In this document: piece by piece, positions 7,830-15,340 of the stretch
Layout of the letters: each line of letters begins with the position of its first letter
Position numbering within the stretch: the first letter of the stretch is position 1
Program-made: the position numbers and the translations under genes
Assembly (NCBI RefSeq): GCF_000621785.1
Contig: NZ_KK211347.1
Span: forward strand, 248,001 to 312,000
From: Ruminococcus flavefaciens ND2009
GTDB lineage: Bacteria; Bacillota; Clostridia; Oscillospirales; Ruminococcaceae
Length of the DNA: 64,000 bases
Direction: 5' to 3'
Notes under the pieces: generated by a model
The model's database searches: none
Told to the model about the DNA's origin: nothing
The model's input: the letters and a program-made list of their open reading frames with translations, nothing else

Positions 7830-9503
7830 ATGAAACTTCTCAAACGATTCGCATCAACCATCTTTTCACTCACTCTCATCGCCGGCTCAGCTTCCACAGG
7901 AGTATTATCTCAGGTGAACACAGCTGCTGCCGAAAACTCAGTAGGCTACTACTCAACGATCAACAACTGGAACACTAAGATCAATGCAGAAAAAGCCAAA
8001 TTCCCCAACGGAAAATACTGGAACCACAAGGGTAAGACAACATGGGACGACAACACCTACAGCAGCACCCCCTGTGATAACAACACAGAGAACTGTGCAT
8101 ACTGCACCTCGACCAAGTTCAGAGCGCCTTACCTGACCAACTGGGACGTACTGAGCAATCAGCAGAGCACAACAAAGCATTGCGACGGCTTTGCCTATAA
8201 GCTTGCAAAGGACATCTGGGGCACAGATGCTTTTGTTCGCATTAATTCAAGTGAGAGAGCCTATACCGACCCGAAAGTGGGAGACATCGTACGCCTTCAG
8301 TTCAGTGTTGACGGTACAAACAACAAGGCATGGCACACTCTCTTCATAACAGGTATTTCCGGCAGCAATATCACATTCGCGGATTGCAACTCAGAGCTTT
8401 TCGATTGTAAGATCCGCTGGGACGCAACAAAGTATTACACCAATTTCAAGCGCGAGGGCAACAGGACCAAGGGATATAATTCGGTAACTGTTACAAAGAC
8501 TTACCTCAAGAACAATTGTATCTATTATTCAAGACCCATTTTAAAGGGCGACTTCGACCTGAGCGGCAGGATCGACAGCTCCGATGTAGCTTACTTCAAG
8601 AGCACATATCTGGATAACGGCAACACATCAGGAAACGATCCGTTACATTCTATTCCCACTGCGATCTATGATGTAAACAGTGACGGAAGCATTACAGCAG
8701 CCGACTATCAGCAGATCCAGTATTATGCTAATCTTTCCTATGTTGACGGTTATATATATGGTACAGGTCCCTATGTTGACTATACAGACAGATACCTTGT
8801 CAGGGACAACTGCTTTATCTACAATAACGGTATCTACAAGATAGAGACAAGCACTACTGCTTCATTTATCAAGCCCTTCTATAAGTCAACTACTTCCTAT
8901 GTTATAAACGGTTCTGTAAACTACAACGGCAAGTCTTACACAGTAACTGCTATCGGTGATAATCACAGACAGCCGGGATATGATCTTGAGTACGTTCAGA
9001 GCCTGGTGATCCCCAACAGTGTTAAGACTATCAAGAGATTCGCATTTGCTAATTCCGCTATTTCAAGGATCACATTCAACGGAAGCACATCAAGTCTCCA
9101 GACTATTGAAGCAGAAGCTTTCTACAACTGCAGGAACTTAACTTCTCTTGATCTGAGATACTGCCCGCAGCTGACACTGATCGGCAACTTCGCTTTCGGT
9201 TCCTGCACAGCTCTCAGATATATCGATCTTCCCTATAATATGACCACACTTAAATTAGGTACTTCCGATACTATCTTCGACAATAACAAGACAAATACCA
9301 CAACACTCTACGTCAATAACCTTAAAAACAGCCTGACTCCCGCAAGCAACTTCCAGGTGCTTGATTTCTACGGAAGCAAGGATCTTACATACTGGACAAA
9401 CGGAAAGTTAAAGCTTTACGGAAAGCTTTTCAAGGTTAGCTACAGAGGCAAAAATATTTCTCAGAAGGGAATAAACATCGGCTATCTCTCAGCTCCCCAG
9501 TGA
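7830..9503 (+). CDS. Secreted cysteine-peptidase-like protein with internal dockerin and LRR_5 repeats
   Basis: A 557-residue exported protein. Residues 1-34 are a signal peptide ending near NTAAAE. Residues 36-236 look like a papain/CHAP-type cysteine hydrolase: HCDGFAYKLA puts a candidate nucleophile at Cys118, WHTLFITG gives His169, and ITFADCNSE offers Asp185/Asn187. A dockerin-like pair follows (about 238-300: GDFDLSGRIDSSDVAYFKS and DVNSDGSITAADYQQIQYY) with a long insert between its repeats. Residues 310-557 hold BspA-type LRR_5 repeats (VIPNSVKTIKRFAF, LTSLDLRYCPQLTLIGNFAF). GGAGG precedes the ATG. It is likely cell-surface or cellulosome attached. Peptidase or amidase activity is an inference from the Cys/His pattern alone. 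Confidence 0.8.
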   Translation: MKLLKRFASTIFSLTLIAGSASTGVLSQVNTAAAENSVGYYSTINNWNTKINAEKAKFPNGKYWNHKGKTTWDDNTYSSTPCDNNTENCAYCTSTKFRAPYLTNWDVLSNQQSTTKHCDGFAYKLAKDIWGTDAFVRINSSERAYTDPKVGDIVRLQFSVDGTNNKAWHTLFITGISGSNITFADCNSELFDCKIRWDATKYYTNFKREGNRTKGYNSVTVTKTYLKNNCIYYSRPILKGDFDLSGRIDSSDVAYFKSTYLDNGNTSGNDPLHSIPTAIYDVNSDGSITAADYQQIQYYANLSYVDGYIYGTGPYVDYTDRYLVRDNCFIYNNGIYKIETSTTASFIKPFYKSTTSYVINGSVNYNGKSYTVTAIGDNHRQPGYDLEYVQSLVIPNSVKTIKRFAFANSAISRITFNGSTSSLQTIEAEAFYNCRNLTSLDLRYCPQLTLIGNFAFGSCTALRYIDLPYNMTTLKLGTSDTIFDNNKTNTTTLYVNNLKNSLTPASNFQVLDFYGSKDLTYWTNGKLKLYGKLFKVSYRGKNISQKGINIGYLSAPQ

Positions 9504-9522
9504 TCGGGTAACAGCATAATTA

Positions 9523-9554
9523 AAAGGACCATCACAGCAGATGGTCCTTTTTTA
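9523..9554 (+). terminator. Rho-independent terminator
   Basis: An 11-bp stem (AAAGGACCATC, 9523-9533, with its complement 9540-9550), 6-base loop, T run. Confidence 0.88.
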
Positions 9555-9608
9555 TAGTCGGTCCGGGCAGCTCCGCCCTGCAGTATGTTGTCTTTTGTAA
9601 TGAAATAG

Positions 9609-9637
9609 TTGACTTTTTGTTGATAATATGGTAAAAT
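9609..9637 (+). promoter_or_regulatory. Promoter of the LRR gene
   Basis: TTGACT (9609-9614), 17 bases, TAAAAT (9632-9637). Confidence 0.7.
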
Positions 9638-9708
9638 GAATGCAAAAGCATTCATTTATTGATCCACAGTGTTCAATGGGACGAGAATGTGAATTTGGAG
9701 GGAAAATG

Positions 9709-11862
9709 ATGAAAAATTTCTGGAAAAAGACAACATCGGGTATCCTCGCTCTGCTGATAGTTGCAGGAGCTTCACCTGTTGTTTCGGCGTTCAGACAGAC
9801 TGACATGACAGCTGTCACAGCTTATGCGGAAGGGGATCCGTCAGAGGATTTCAATTATTCAGTCAACGCAGACGGGACAACTGTTACCATTACCAAATGG
9901 ACAGGAACAGGCACTGAGGCTGTCGTACCTGATACGATAGATGGCAAGACAGTAACTGTTATAGACGGCTGGGCTTTTTCACAGTGTGAGAAGCTCGCAA
10001 GCGTCAAGCTGCCCGATACCATTACCGAGATCGGAAGCTGTGCTTTCAACGGCTGTACGTCACTTTCTGAGATCGAACTGCCCGTTGATCTGAAGATAAT
10101 AGGCAATACTGCTTTCGCCGCTTGTGCATTTACAGAGGTCACTATCCCTGACGGTGTGGAAAGTATAGGTGTAAGCGCATTTGCAAGCTGTAAAAACCTG
10201 GCTGACATTTCTATTCCTGCAAGTGTTACAAGTATCGGCGAAAGTGCTTTTCGTGATACAGCCTGGCTGAAGGCAAAGCAGGAGGCAGATCCGCTTGTTA
10301 TCGTGAATAATATACTGATCGACGGAACCGCCTGCACAGGCAGAGTCACCATTCCCGACAGTGTTACAAGTATCGGCGATCTGGCATTCTCAAACTGCCG
10401 TACCGTCACAGATGTCCGCGTTCCCGCAAATGTTAAGAGCATTGGTCAGAGCGCTTTCTACAATTGTTCTTCACTGGATTACATAAACATAGCTGACGGA
10501 GTTGAGAGCATCGGCGTTCAGGCTTTCGGAAACTGCAATGCCCTGACCAGGATCACTATCCCCGACAGCGTCAAGACCATCGGCGGAAGTACATTCTTCA
10601 CCTGTGAGAATCTGGAGTATGTAAAGCTTCCTGAAGGACTGGAGACTATCAGTAATTCCATGTTTTTCGGCTGTAAGTCATTGAAGCACGTCTCAATTCC
10701 CGACAGCGTCAAAACTATTGAAATGCGTGCATTCGCTGCCTGCCCGTCTCTGACAAAGGTGGTAATACCTGACGGAACAGAGACTATCGGCTTTATGGCA
10801 TTTATGCAGTGTACAGGTCTTAAATCGGTCATTGTACCTGCCAGTGTAACATCTATCGGTTTCTCGACCTTCTCAGTGTGTCCTGATGCTGTGGTAAAGG
10901 TTGAGCCCGGTTCGTATGCAGAGACCTATGTTGCAGATCAGTACAATCTGAAATACATTGACACCAATACTGCCGATGCTGAGATAAACGGCGTTTCTCT
11001 CTCACTCAGCGATGACCTGGGACTCAACTTCGTTGTGAATGCCGCAACAGCCGAGAACAAGGACGATTACAGCGTTAAGCTCACAGGCGAGTGCGCTGAG
11101 GACGGAAAGACGGTCTCCCTTGCTGCAAAGACTATCGGAGATAAGACAGTATACTGCGCAACAGCAAGCCTTACTGCTAACAATATGCAGGAGGAGATCA
11201 CCGCTGAGCTCTATAAGGGCGATGTGCTCATAGATACTGTGAAGTATGATGTGCGTTCATACCTGAAGGAGCTGTCAGACATCCGCTGGAACGAGGGTGC
11301 TCCTTCAAACGAGCTTATGATGTATTCTTCCACACTTGTTTACGGGTATGCTGCCGAGAACTATTTCAACGGAGCTTCCAACGAGCTCAGTGTTTATGAT
11401 GACGCAAATGAACAGGCAAAGAGCAGGAGAAAGATAGACTCCCTCTACACGGCAATCAATACAAAGCAGTATTATACCTCAAATCCCCTTTATAAGTATG
11501 ACAACGAGGACGTTAAGTTCTCACTGGTGCTTGACAGCAAAATGGCAGTCCGTGTCTATGTAAAGGGCATGGCAGCAGGCACCAAGGACTCCACAGGAAA
11601 ACTCACCTCTGTTGCAGGCACAAAGGGCGGTACGGACTATCCCTCATATTTCGAGATAAAGGACCTTACTCCCCTTGATCTCGGCAAGGATCAGATCATA
11701 AAGGTGGGTGACAAGACCTACCAGTTCTGTCCTCTTATATGGGCTTATCGTATGCTCAAAAACGATAGTGCCGATGCTAAGAACAAGCGTCTTGCAGCTG
11801 CTGTTGCCAATTACGCATTTGACGCTTATCAGTATGAGAACGGCGAAGTTTTAAGTTATTAA
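9709..11862 (+). CDS. BspA-type leucine-rich-repeat surface protein
   Basis: A 717-residue exported protein. The signal peptide (residues 1 to about 42) starts MKNFWKKTTSG and ends near TAYAEG. A short SVNADGTTVTITKWTG strand unit leads into about a dozen LRR_5 units (roughly residues 65-425) built on IPDSVTSIGDLAFSNC-like motifs. A typical BspA linker, LKAKQEADPLVIVNNILIDG, interrupts them. The C-terminal 280 residues (from LSLSDDLGLNFVVN) form a separate, repeat-free domain I cannot name. No dockerin, LPXTG or membrane anchor is seen. BspA-like proteins often bind host proteins, other bacteria or fibres. GGAGGG lies 6 bases before ATG 9709; the ATG at 9706 is an alternative. A 30-codon gene follows 12 bases after its stop. 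Confidence 0.85.
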   Translation: MKNFWKKTTSGILALLIVAGASPVVSAFRQTDMTAVTAYAEGDPSEDFNYSVNADGTTVTITKWTGTGTEAVVPDTIDGKTVTVIDGWAFSQCEKLASVKLPDTITEIGSCAFNGCTSLSEIELPVDLKIIGNTAFAACAFTEVTIPDGVESIGVSAFASCKNLADISIPASVTSIGESAFRDTAWLKAKQEADPLVIVNNILIDGTACTGRVTIPDSVTSIGDLAFSNCRTVTDVRVPANVKSIGQSAFYNCSSLDYINIADGVESIGVQAFGNCNALTRITIPDSVKTIGGSTFFTCENLEYVKLPEGLETISNSMFFGCKSLKHVSIPDSVKTIEMRAFAACPSLTKVVIPDGTETIGFMAFMQCTGLKSVIVPASVTSIGFSTFSVCPDAVVKVEPGSYAETYVADQYNLKYIDTNTADAEINGVSLSLSDDLGLNFVVNAATAENKDDYSVKLTGECAEDGKTVSLAAKTIGDKTVYCATASLTANNMQEEITAELYKGDVLIDTVKYDVRSYLKELSDIRWNEGAPSNELMMYSSTLVYGYAAENYFNGASNELSVYDDANEQAKSRRKIDSLYTAINTKQYYTSNPLYKYDNEDVKFSLVLDSKMAVRVYVKGMAAGTKDSTGKLTSVAGTKGGTDYPSYFEIKDLTPLDLGKDQIIKVGDKTYQFCPLIWAYRMLKNDSADAKNKRLAAAVANYAFDAYQYENGEVLSY

Positions 11863-11874
11863 AGGAGAATAGCA

Positions 11875-11967
11875 ATGGAAAAATACACAGCTCCCGAAAT
11901 GGAGATAATCGAATTTGAAAATGAGGACGTTATCACAACAAGTGTCCCCGAGACAGAACTTGGCTGA
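11875..11967 (+). CDS. Short conserved-looking peptide (30 residues) behind the LRR gene
   Basis: This frame encodes MEKYTAPEMEIIEFENEDVI followed by TTSVPETELG and a TGA stop. AAAGGAG lies 7 bases before the ATG, and a strong terminator lies just after the stop. It is therefore cotranscribed with the LRR protein 12 bases upstream and looks genuinely translated. It is very acidic (eight Glu and one Asp), with no signal peptide, membrane segment or cysteine. From memory, short proteins of the pattern YxxPxxExxxFxxEDVITTS recur in gut Clostridia, but I know of no function. It could be a ribosomally made peptide precursor, a chaperone-like or regulatory microprotein, or a leader-type peptide. 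Confidence 0.7.
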   Translation: MEKYTAPEMEIIEFENEDVITTSVPETELG

Positions 11968-11975
11968 TAACATCG

Positions 11976-12005
11976 AAGGCGGCTTTCGAGCCGCCTTTGT
12001 TTTTG
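11976..12005 (+). terminator. Rho-independent terminator
   Basis: AAGGCGGCT (11976-11984), TTCG tetraloop, AGCCGCCTT (11989-11997), then TGTTTTT. Confidence 0.9.
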
Positions 12006-12025
12006 ACTTCCGGAGCGCCGTTTTA

Positions 12026-12054
12026 TTGACAATAGCCCTATGGCGCGATATAAT
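12026..12054 (+). promoter_or_regulatory. Consensus promoter
   Basis: TTGACA (12026-12031), 17 bases, TATAAT (12049-12054). Confidence 0.85.
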
Positions 12055-12088
12055 AATAACAGAAGAATAATTGGCGAGGTAACAGACT

Positions 12089-12337
12089 GTGAAAAGACGA
12101 AAAAGAGAGCTCCTTCCGGAGCCTGCGCCCTTAAAGCACGACCCTGTTGAGGATACGGAGTACTTCAAAGCCGTTGCAGAGGAAGTGGAAAGGGAAGCGG
12201 AGGCAATGGTAGCCCCTGATATTAGAATGGGCAGGTATGAACCGGTGGAGCTGGAGAAGAAAAGGATACTGAAGGAAAAATACAACATTGACTGGAAGAC
12301 TACACTTGAAATGAATCCAGGCTGGGATTTTGTATAA
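12089..12337 (+). CDS. Small charged protein of unknown function (82 residues)
   Basis: Starts at GTG 12089 (MKRRKRELLPEPAPLKHDPV) with GAGGT 8 bases upstream. It is highly charged and probably cytoplasmic. Residues 22-40 (EDTEYFKAVAEEVEREAEAM) are likely helical. The C-terminus, WKTTLEMNPGWDFV, is aromatic and may be a conserved motif. No signal peptide, membrane segment or known domain is visible. It stands alone between a consensus promoter and a palindromic repeat region. The sequence supports a real gene (promoter, site, natural composition) but no function. Confidence 0.65.
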   Translation: MKRRKRELLPEPAPLKHDPVEDTEYFKAVAEEVEREAEAMVAPDIRMGRYEPVELEKKRILKEKYNIDWKTTLEMNPGWDFV

Positions 12338-12371
12338 CTTTGTACTGATTAAATCATAACTTATATTTGCA

Positions 12372-12416
12372 GGGGCGAACAATGTTCGCCCCTAAGTTAG
12401 CCGTTAGCTAACGGCT
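12372..12416. repeat. Pair of palindromes (REP-like intergenic repeat)
   Basis: GGGGCGAAC-AAT-GTTCGCCCC (12372-12392, 9-bp stem) is followed 6 bases later by the perfect 18-base palindrome AGCCGTTAGCTAACGGCT (12399-12416). Neither has a T tail. They look like mobile intergenic palindromes, not plain terminators. Confidence 0.6.
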
Positions 12417-12435
12417 CAAATCATAACAAACACAA

Positions 12436-12475
12436 TGCCCCTGAGTGTTAAAAACACCCGGGGGCAAAGCTTTTA
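12436..12475. terminator. Bidirectional terminator between convergent genes
   Basis: TGCCCC..GTGTT / AACAC..GGGGCA stem with a small internal loop (12436-12449 with 12452-12465). It lies between the ends of the 82-residue gene and the pectate lyase gene. Confidence 0.65.
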
Positions 12476-12507
12476 TATGGATATAACAGTTGCGGGAATG
12501 ACTTTTT

Positions 12508-15021
12508 TCAGCCGATAAGCTGCTTTCTGAGCCTTATCATATCGAAAACGTCAACGGTCAGGTCGGCGTTCATATCCGCTGAGCTGAACTGCTCCTCGCT
12601 GAGCGCCTCTTTTTTCAGCAGATGATTCTGGAGCATCACCAGGTCGGACACATTAACGGCGCCGTCACGGTTTATATCTCCCTGCAGCGGCGGAGCAGCT
12701 ACGGCAGGTACGCCAATTACGATGTAGTTCACACATTTGTAGGTCTGCCCGTTGCTTCCCAGTGAGACCTTCTCGCCTGCCTTGATGTCCTTTTTGTACA
12801 TCATGAAGCTGAGGTCGTCTGCGGTGCAGAGAGTTCTCATGAGCACATAGTCATCGAGCCACTGAGGCGGAGTCTCCACGCGGCTGTCAAGTCCCACATA
12901 AAGAGACATATCCGCTGCCGCCGTAAAGGAAGCTGCCTCACCTGTAGTGCCCTTGGCGTCGCAGGCTGTCAGCAGCAGCTCAGCTCCATCGATTCCGGAC
13001 TGGAGCTGTGTGAAACGGAAGTCCCTGTCTCCGAAGACGGGACCGCCCACGTAAGCCGTGCCTATTGCCCATTTGTCGGGAAAAGCCTGCTCTGTGACCT
13101 GAACGTCACTGAAAAGCTTGCCGCTGAGGGGGAGCTTGTCCTTTCCGAACACGAAGCTGTCAAGATTTACAAGGTATCCCTCGCCGCCTGTGAATTTGAT
13201 GAAAAGGTCATGAGTTCCCGATATTTTCGGGATATTCATTTCGATGTCCTTATATTCAGTGAAGCCGCTGCTGCCGCCGAAGCTTACCTTTGCCGCAGGC
13301 TCGCCGCTGAGGCTGTCAATGTAAAGCTCCATGGACGAAGCATTTCCTGCAATTCTTGTGCGGAAGCTCTGAGCGCCGCTGCCGAAGTCCACTCTTTGAT
13401 ACATAGCCCAGTCGCCGTTTTCAATATAGGCGATATTGCTGTATTCCTCATTGTCCTCGGTGAGGATGCCCTCCTGAGCGTCAAAGCTCTCGGCTTCGAT
13501 AGTCTCAAAGGCGGACACCGTGGGCAGGGGAGAACCGCTTTCGGGAGAGAGCTCCACCACGCCCTCGGGGAAGGAATTCACCGTCAGGTCGTTGATGTAA
13601 TACTCTATGTTCATGTAGCCCTTGCCGCAGTAGTCTCCTGCATAGTCGGAGGGGTCTGAAGGGTCAAGACCTCTCAGCAGCTCCCAGTTATCGTCCATGC
13701 CGTCGTTGTCGGCGTCGGTTATCTCTTTTTTGGTGACAGGAGCAGGGTAGGTGTAGGAAACTCCGCACTTTATATTGTACTTGTTAAGATTAGCCACAGA
13801 GGAATCATATTCTGCGGTACCGCTGCACTGACCTGTGCCGTTTCTGGTGTCCTCGGCGCACTGTCTGTCGATGGCGGTACGCTTATCGGGGGATATTCCG
13901 TTTCCTGCGAAGCTTATAACATGGTCGTAGGAAGCCGCAGCACTCTCGGCAGTACCTGCTGTGGACACGTTCTCGCCGTTTATATTGATAGGGAAGGAGG
14001 TGCCGCTGTACAGGTCATTCTTGGTAATGCCGATACCGTCCTTGACGGTCACGCCGGACCAGTTGTCGCCTGTTATGCTGTGGAAGGAGCCGTCCTTGTT
14101 GATGAGGCGGTTGCCCTGGCAGAATACCTTGAAGTTCTCGGGCTTTGTGGTGCTGTCCACATACATCCAGTGATAGCCGCCTGTGGTGGAGTTGCCTGCC
14201 TTCAGGGTATTATTCACATAGTTCAGGTGACCGATGGTACCGTAGGCGGTCTGATAGCCCCAGTCATAGATGATGTTGTTGGTGAAGTCGGCGGTGTACT
14301 TGTCGGGCACCTTTCCGCGGAAGTTACGGGATACATTGTGTATGATGAGGTTGTGGTCAAAGGTCAGGTCGCCCTTTCCCAGCATTATACCGAAGCCGTG
14401 GAGTCCCTTCTTGTGACCGCCCCAGGAGTCCGCAGGACCCAGCACGGAATACTGCACGGTGTAATTGGTGTTGTTGGAGTAAAGTCCCCACTGTTCATCG
14501 GTGGTCCAGCCCATAGAGCAGTGGTCTATTATGGAATTGGAGCCATTTGCGCCGCCCCAGGCGTCATTTCCCGAGGAGGTAGCCGCATAGGGACCGGGTC
14601 TGGAGCTGATATAGCGGCAGATGATATTGTCCCCGGACATACCCATTTTGTAGTTCTTGAGGGTAATGCCCGAGCCGCCGGGAGCAGTCTGACCTGCAAT
14701 GGTGATATTGCTCTGGCAGAGAATATTACCCTTTAGCTCGATAGTGCCGCTGACGTCGAATACAACTATCCTCCCCGACTTGCTGACAGCGTCACGGAAG
14801 GAGCCCTCGCCGCTGTCATTGAGGTTGGTCACGTGGCAGACCTCGCCGCCACGTCCGCCGGTAGCGTACTTTCCGCCGCCCACAGCTCCGGGGAAGGCGG
14901 GAATGGCTGCGGCTGCATGAGCCTTCATGGTACTTCTGCGTGGAGCTCCTGCATAAGCCGACGTGCAGGCAACTGTGACCGCCGCCGCAAGAGCTGCTGC
15001 CCTTTTAATATTCACATTCAT
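12508..15021 (-). CDS. Secreted pectate-lyase-like beta-helix protein with CBM6-like module and dockerin
   Basis: An 837-residue exported polysaccharidase. The signal peptide covers residues 1-38. Residues 40-400 carry the PL1-type pectate lyase start (FPGAVGGGKYATGGRGGEV, VTNLNDSGEGSFRDAV) and a parallel beta-helix with NSIIDHCSMGWTTDEQWGLY. A thrombospondin-type calcium segment (DADNDGMDDNWELL) comes next. About 525-640 is a CBM6-like carbohydrate-binding module (EAESFDAQEG ... GDWAMYQRVDFG). About 645-775 is a module I cannot name. The dockerin covers 779-837 (GDINRDGAVNVSDLVMLQNHLL, ADLTVDVFDMIRLRK). ATG 15021 has AGGAGG 8 bases upstream; the ORF-start ATG at 15072 has none. It likely cleaves homogalacturonan outside the cell. 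The exact PL family needs a profile search. Confidence 0.87.
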   Translation of the reverse strand: MNVNIKRAAALAAAVTVACTSAYAGAPRRSTMKAHAAAAIPAFPGAVGGGKYATGGRGGEVCHVTNLNDSGEGSFRDAVSKSGRIVVFDVSGTIELKGNILCQSNITIAGQTAPGGSGITLKNYKMGMSGDNIICRYISSRPGPYAATSSGNDAWGGANGSNSIIDHCSMGWTTDEQWGLYSNNTNYTVQYSVLGPADSWGGHKKGLHGFGIMLGKGDLTFDHNLIIHNVSRNFRGKVPDKYTADFTNNIIYDWGYQTAYGTIGHLNYVNNTLKAGNSTTGGYHWMYVDSTTKPENFKVFCQGNRLINKDGSFHSITGDNWSGVTVKDGIGITKNDLYSGTSFPININGENVSTAGTAESAAASYDHVISFAGNGISPDKRTAIDRQCAEDTRNGTGQCSGTAEYDSSVANLNKYNIKCGVSYTYPAPVTKKEITDADNDGMDDNWELLRGLDPSDPSDYAGDYCGKGYMNIEYYINDLTVNSFPEGVVELSPESGSPLPTVSAFETIEAESFDAQEGILTEDNEEYSNIAYIENGDWAMYQRVDFGSGAQSFRTRIAGNASSMELYIDSLSGEPAAKVSFGGSSGFTEYKDIEMNIPKISGTHDLFIKFTGGEGYLVNLDSFVFGKDKLPLSGKLFSDVQVTEQAFPDKWAIGTAYVGGPVFGDRDFRFTQLQSGIDGAELLLTACDAKGTTGEAASFTAAADMSLYVGLDSRVETPPQWLDDYVLMRTLCTADDLSFMMYKKDIKAGEKVSLGSNGQTYKCVNYIVIGVPAVAAPPLQGDINRDGAVNVSDLVMLQNHLLKKEALSEEQFSSADMNADLTVDVFDMIRLRKQLIG

Positions 15022-15063
15022 ATAAATATCCTCCTGAAAAACAGCAAAAATTGATATATTCAT

Positions 15064-15092
15064 ATTATACATTATATTTCAAAATATTTCAA
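15064..15092 (-). promoter_or_regulatory. Promoter of the pectate lyase gene
   Basis: Read on the minus strand: TTGAAA (15092-15087), 17 bases, TATAAT (15069-15064). The remaining 15093-15263 between the divergent lyase and serpin genes shows nothing else that I can name. Confidence 0.75.
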
Positions 15093-15263
15093 TGTAAAAT
15101 AGTACTTTTCTACTGCGTTTATTTACTTTTTGATATGAACGGTGGATATTCTTATGTAGAGGATAGTCTGAAATGACGCGAAAGTGCACCTTTTTGTACT
15201 GCCCGGCGGAACTGAAAAAAGCGAAAAACAGCCGAAAAGATCAACAAAACAGCAATTTTTTTA

Positions 15264-15292
15264 TTGACTTCGGACAGGATAGGTGTTATACT
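15264..15292 (+). promoter_or_regulatory. Promoter of the serpin gene
   Basis: TTGACT (15264-15269), 17 bases, TATACT (15287-15292). Confidence 0.7.
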
Positions 15293-15340
15293 TTTAACAT
15301 GGATAGTTATATCCGAAAATGATATGGGAGGTATGCTATT

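Noticed and set aside
13921-14736. 271-codon plus-strand frame opposite the pectate lyase
   Set aside because: Antisense shadow of a clear beta-helix gene with signal peptide and dockerin; composition is V/G/H-rich and there is no ribosome site.
15093-15263. Shared operator between pectate lyase and serpin promoters
   Set aside because: An AAATAGTA sequence like that at 7743-7750 occurs near 15097, but in AT-rich DNA this short match is not convincing.
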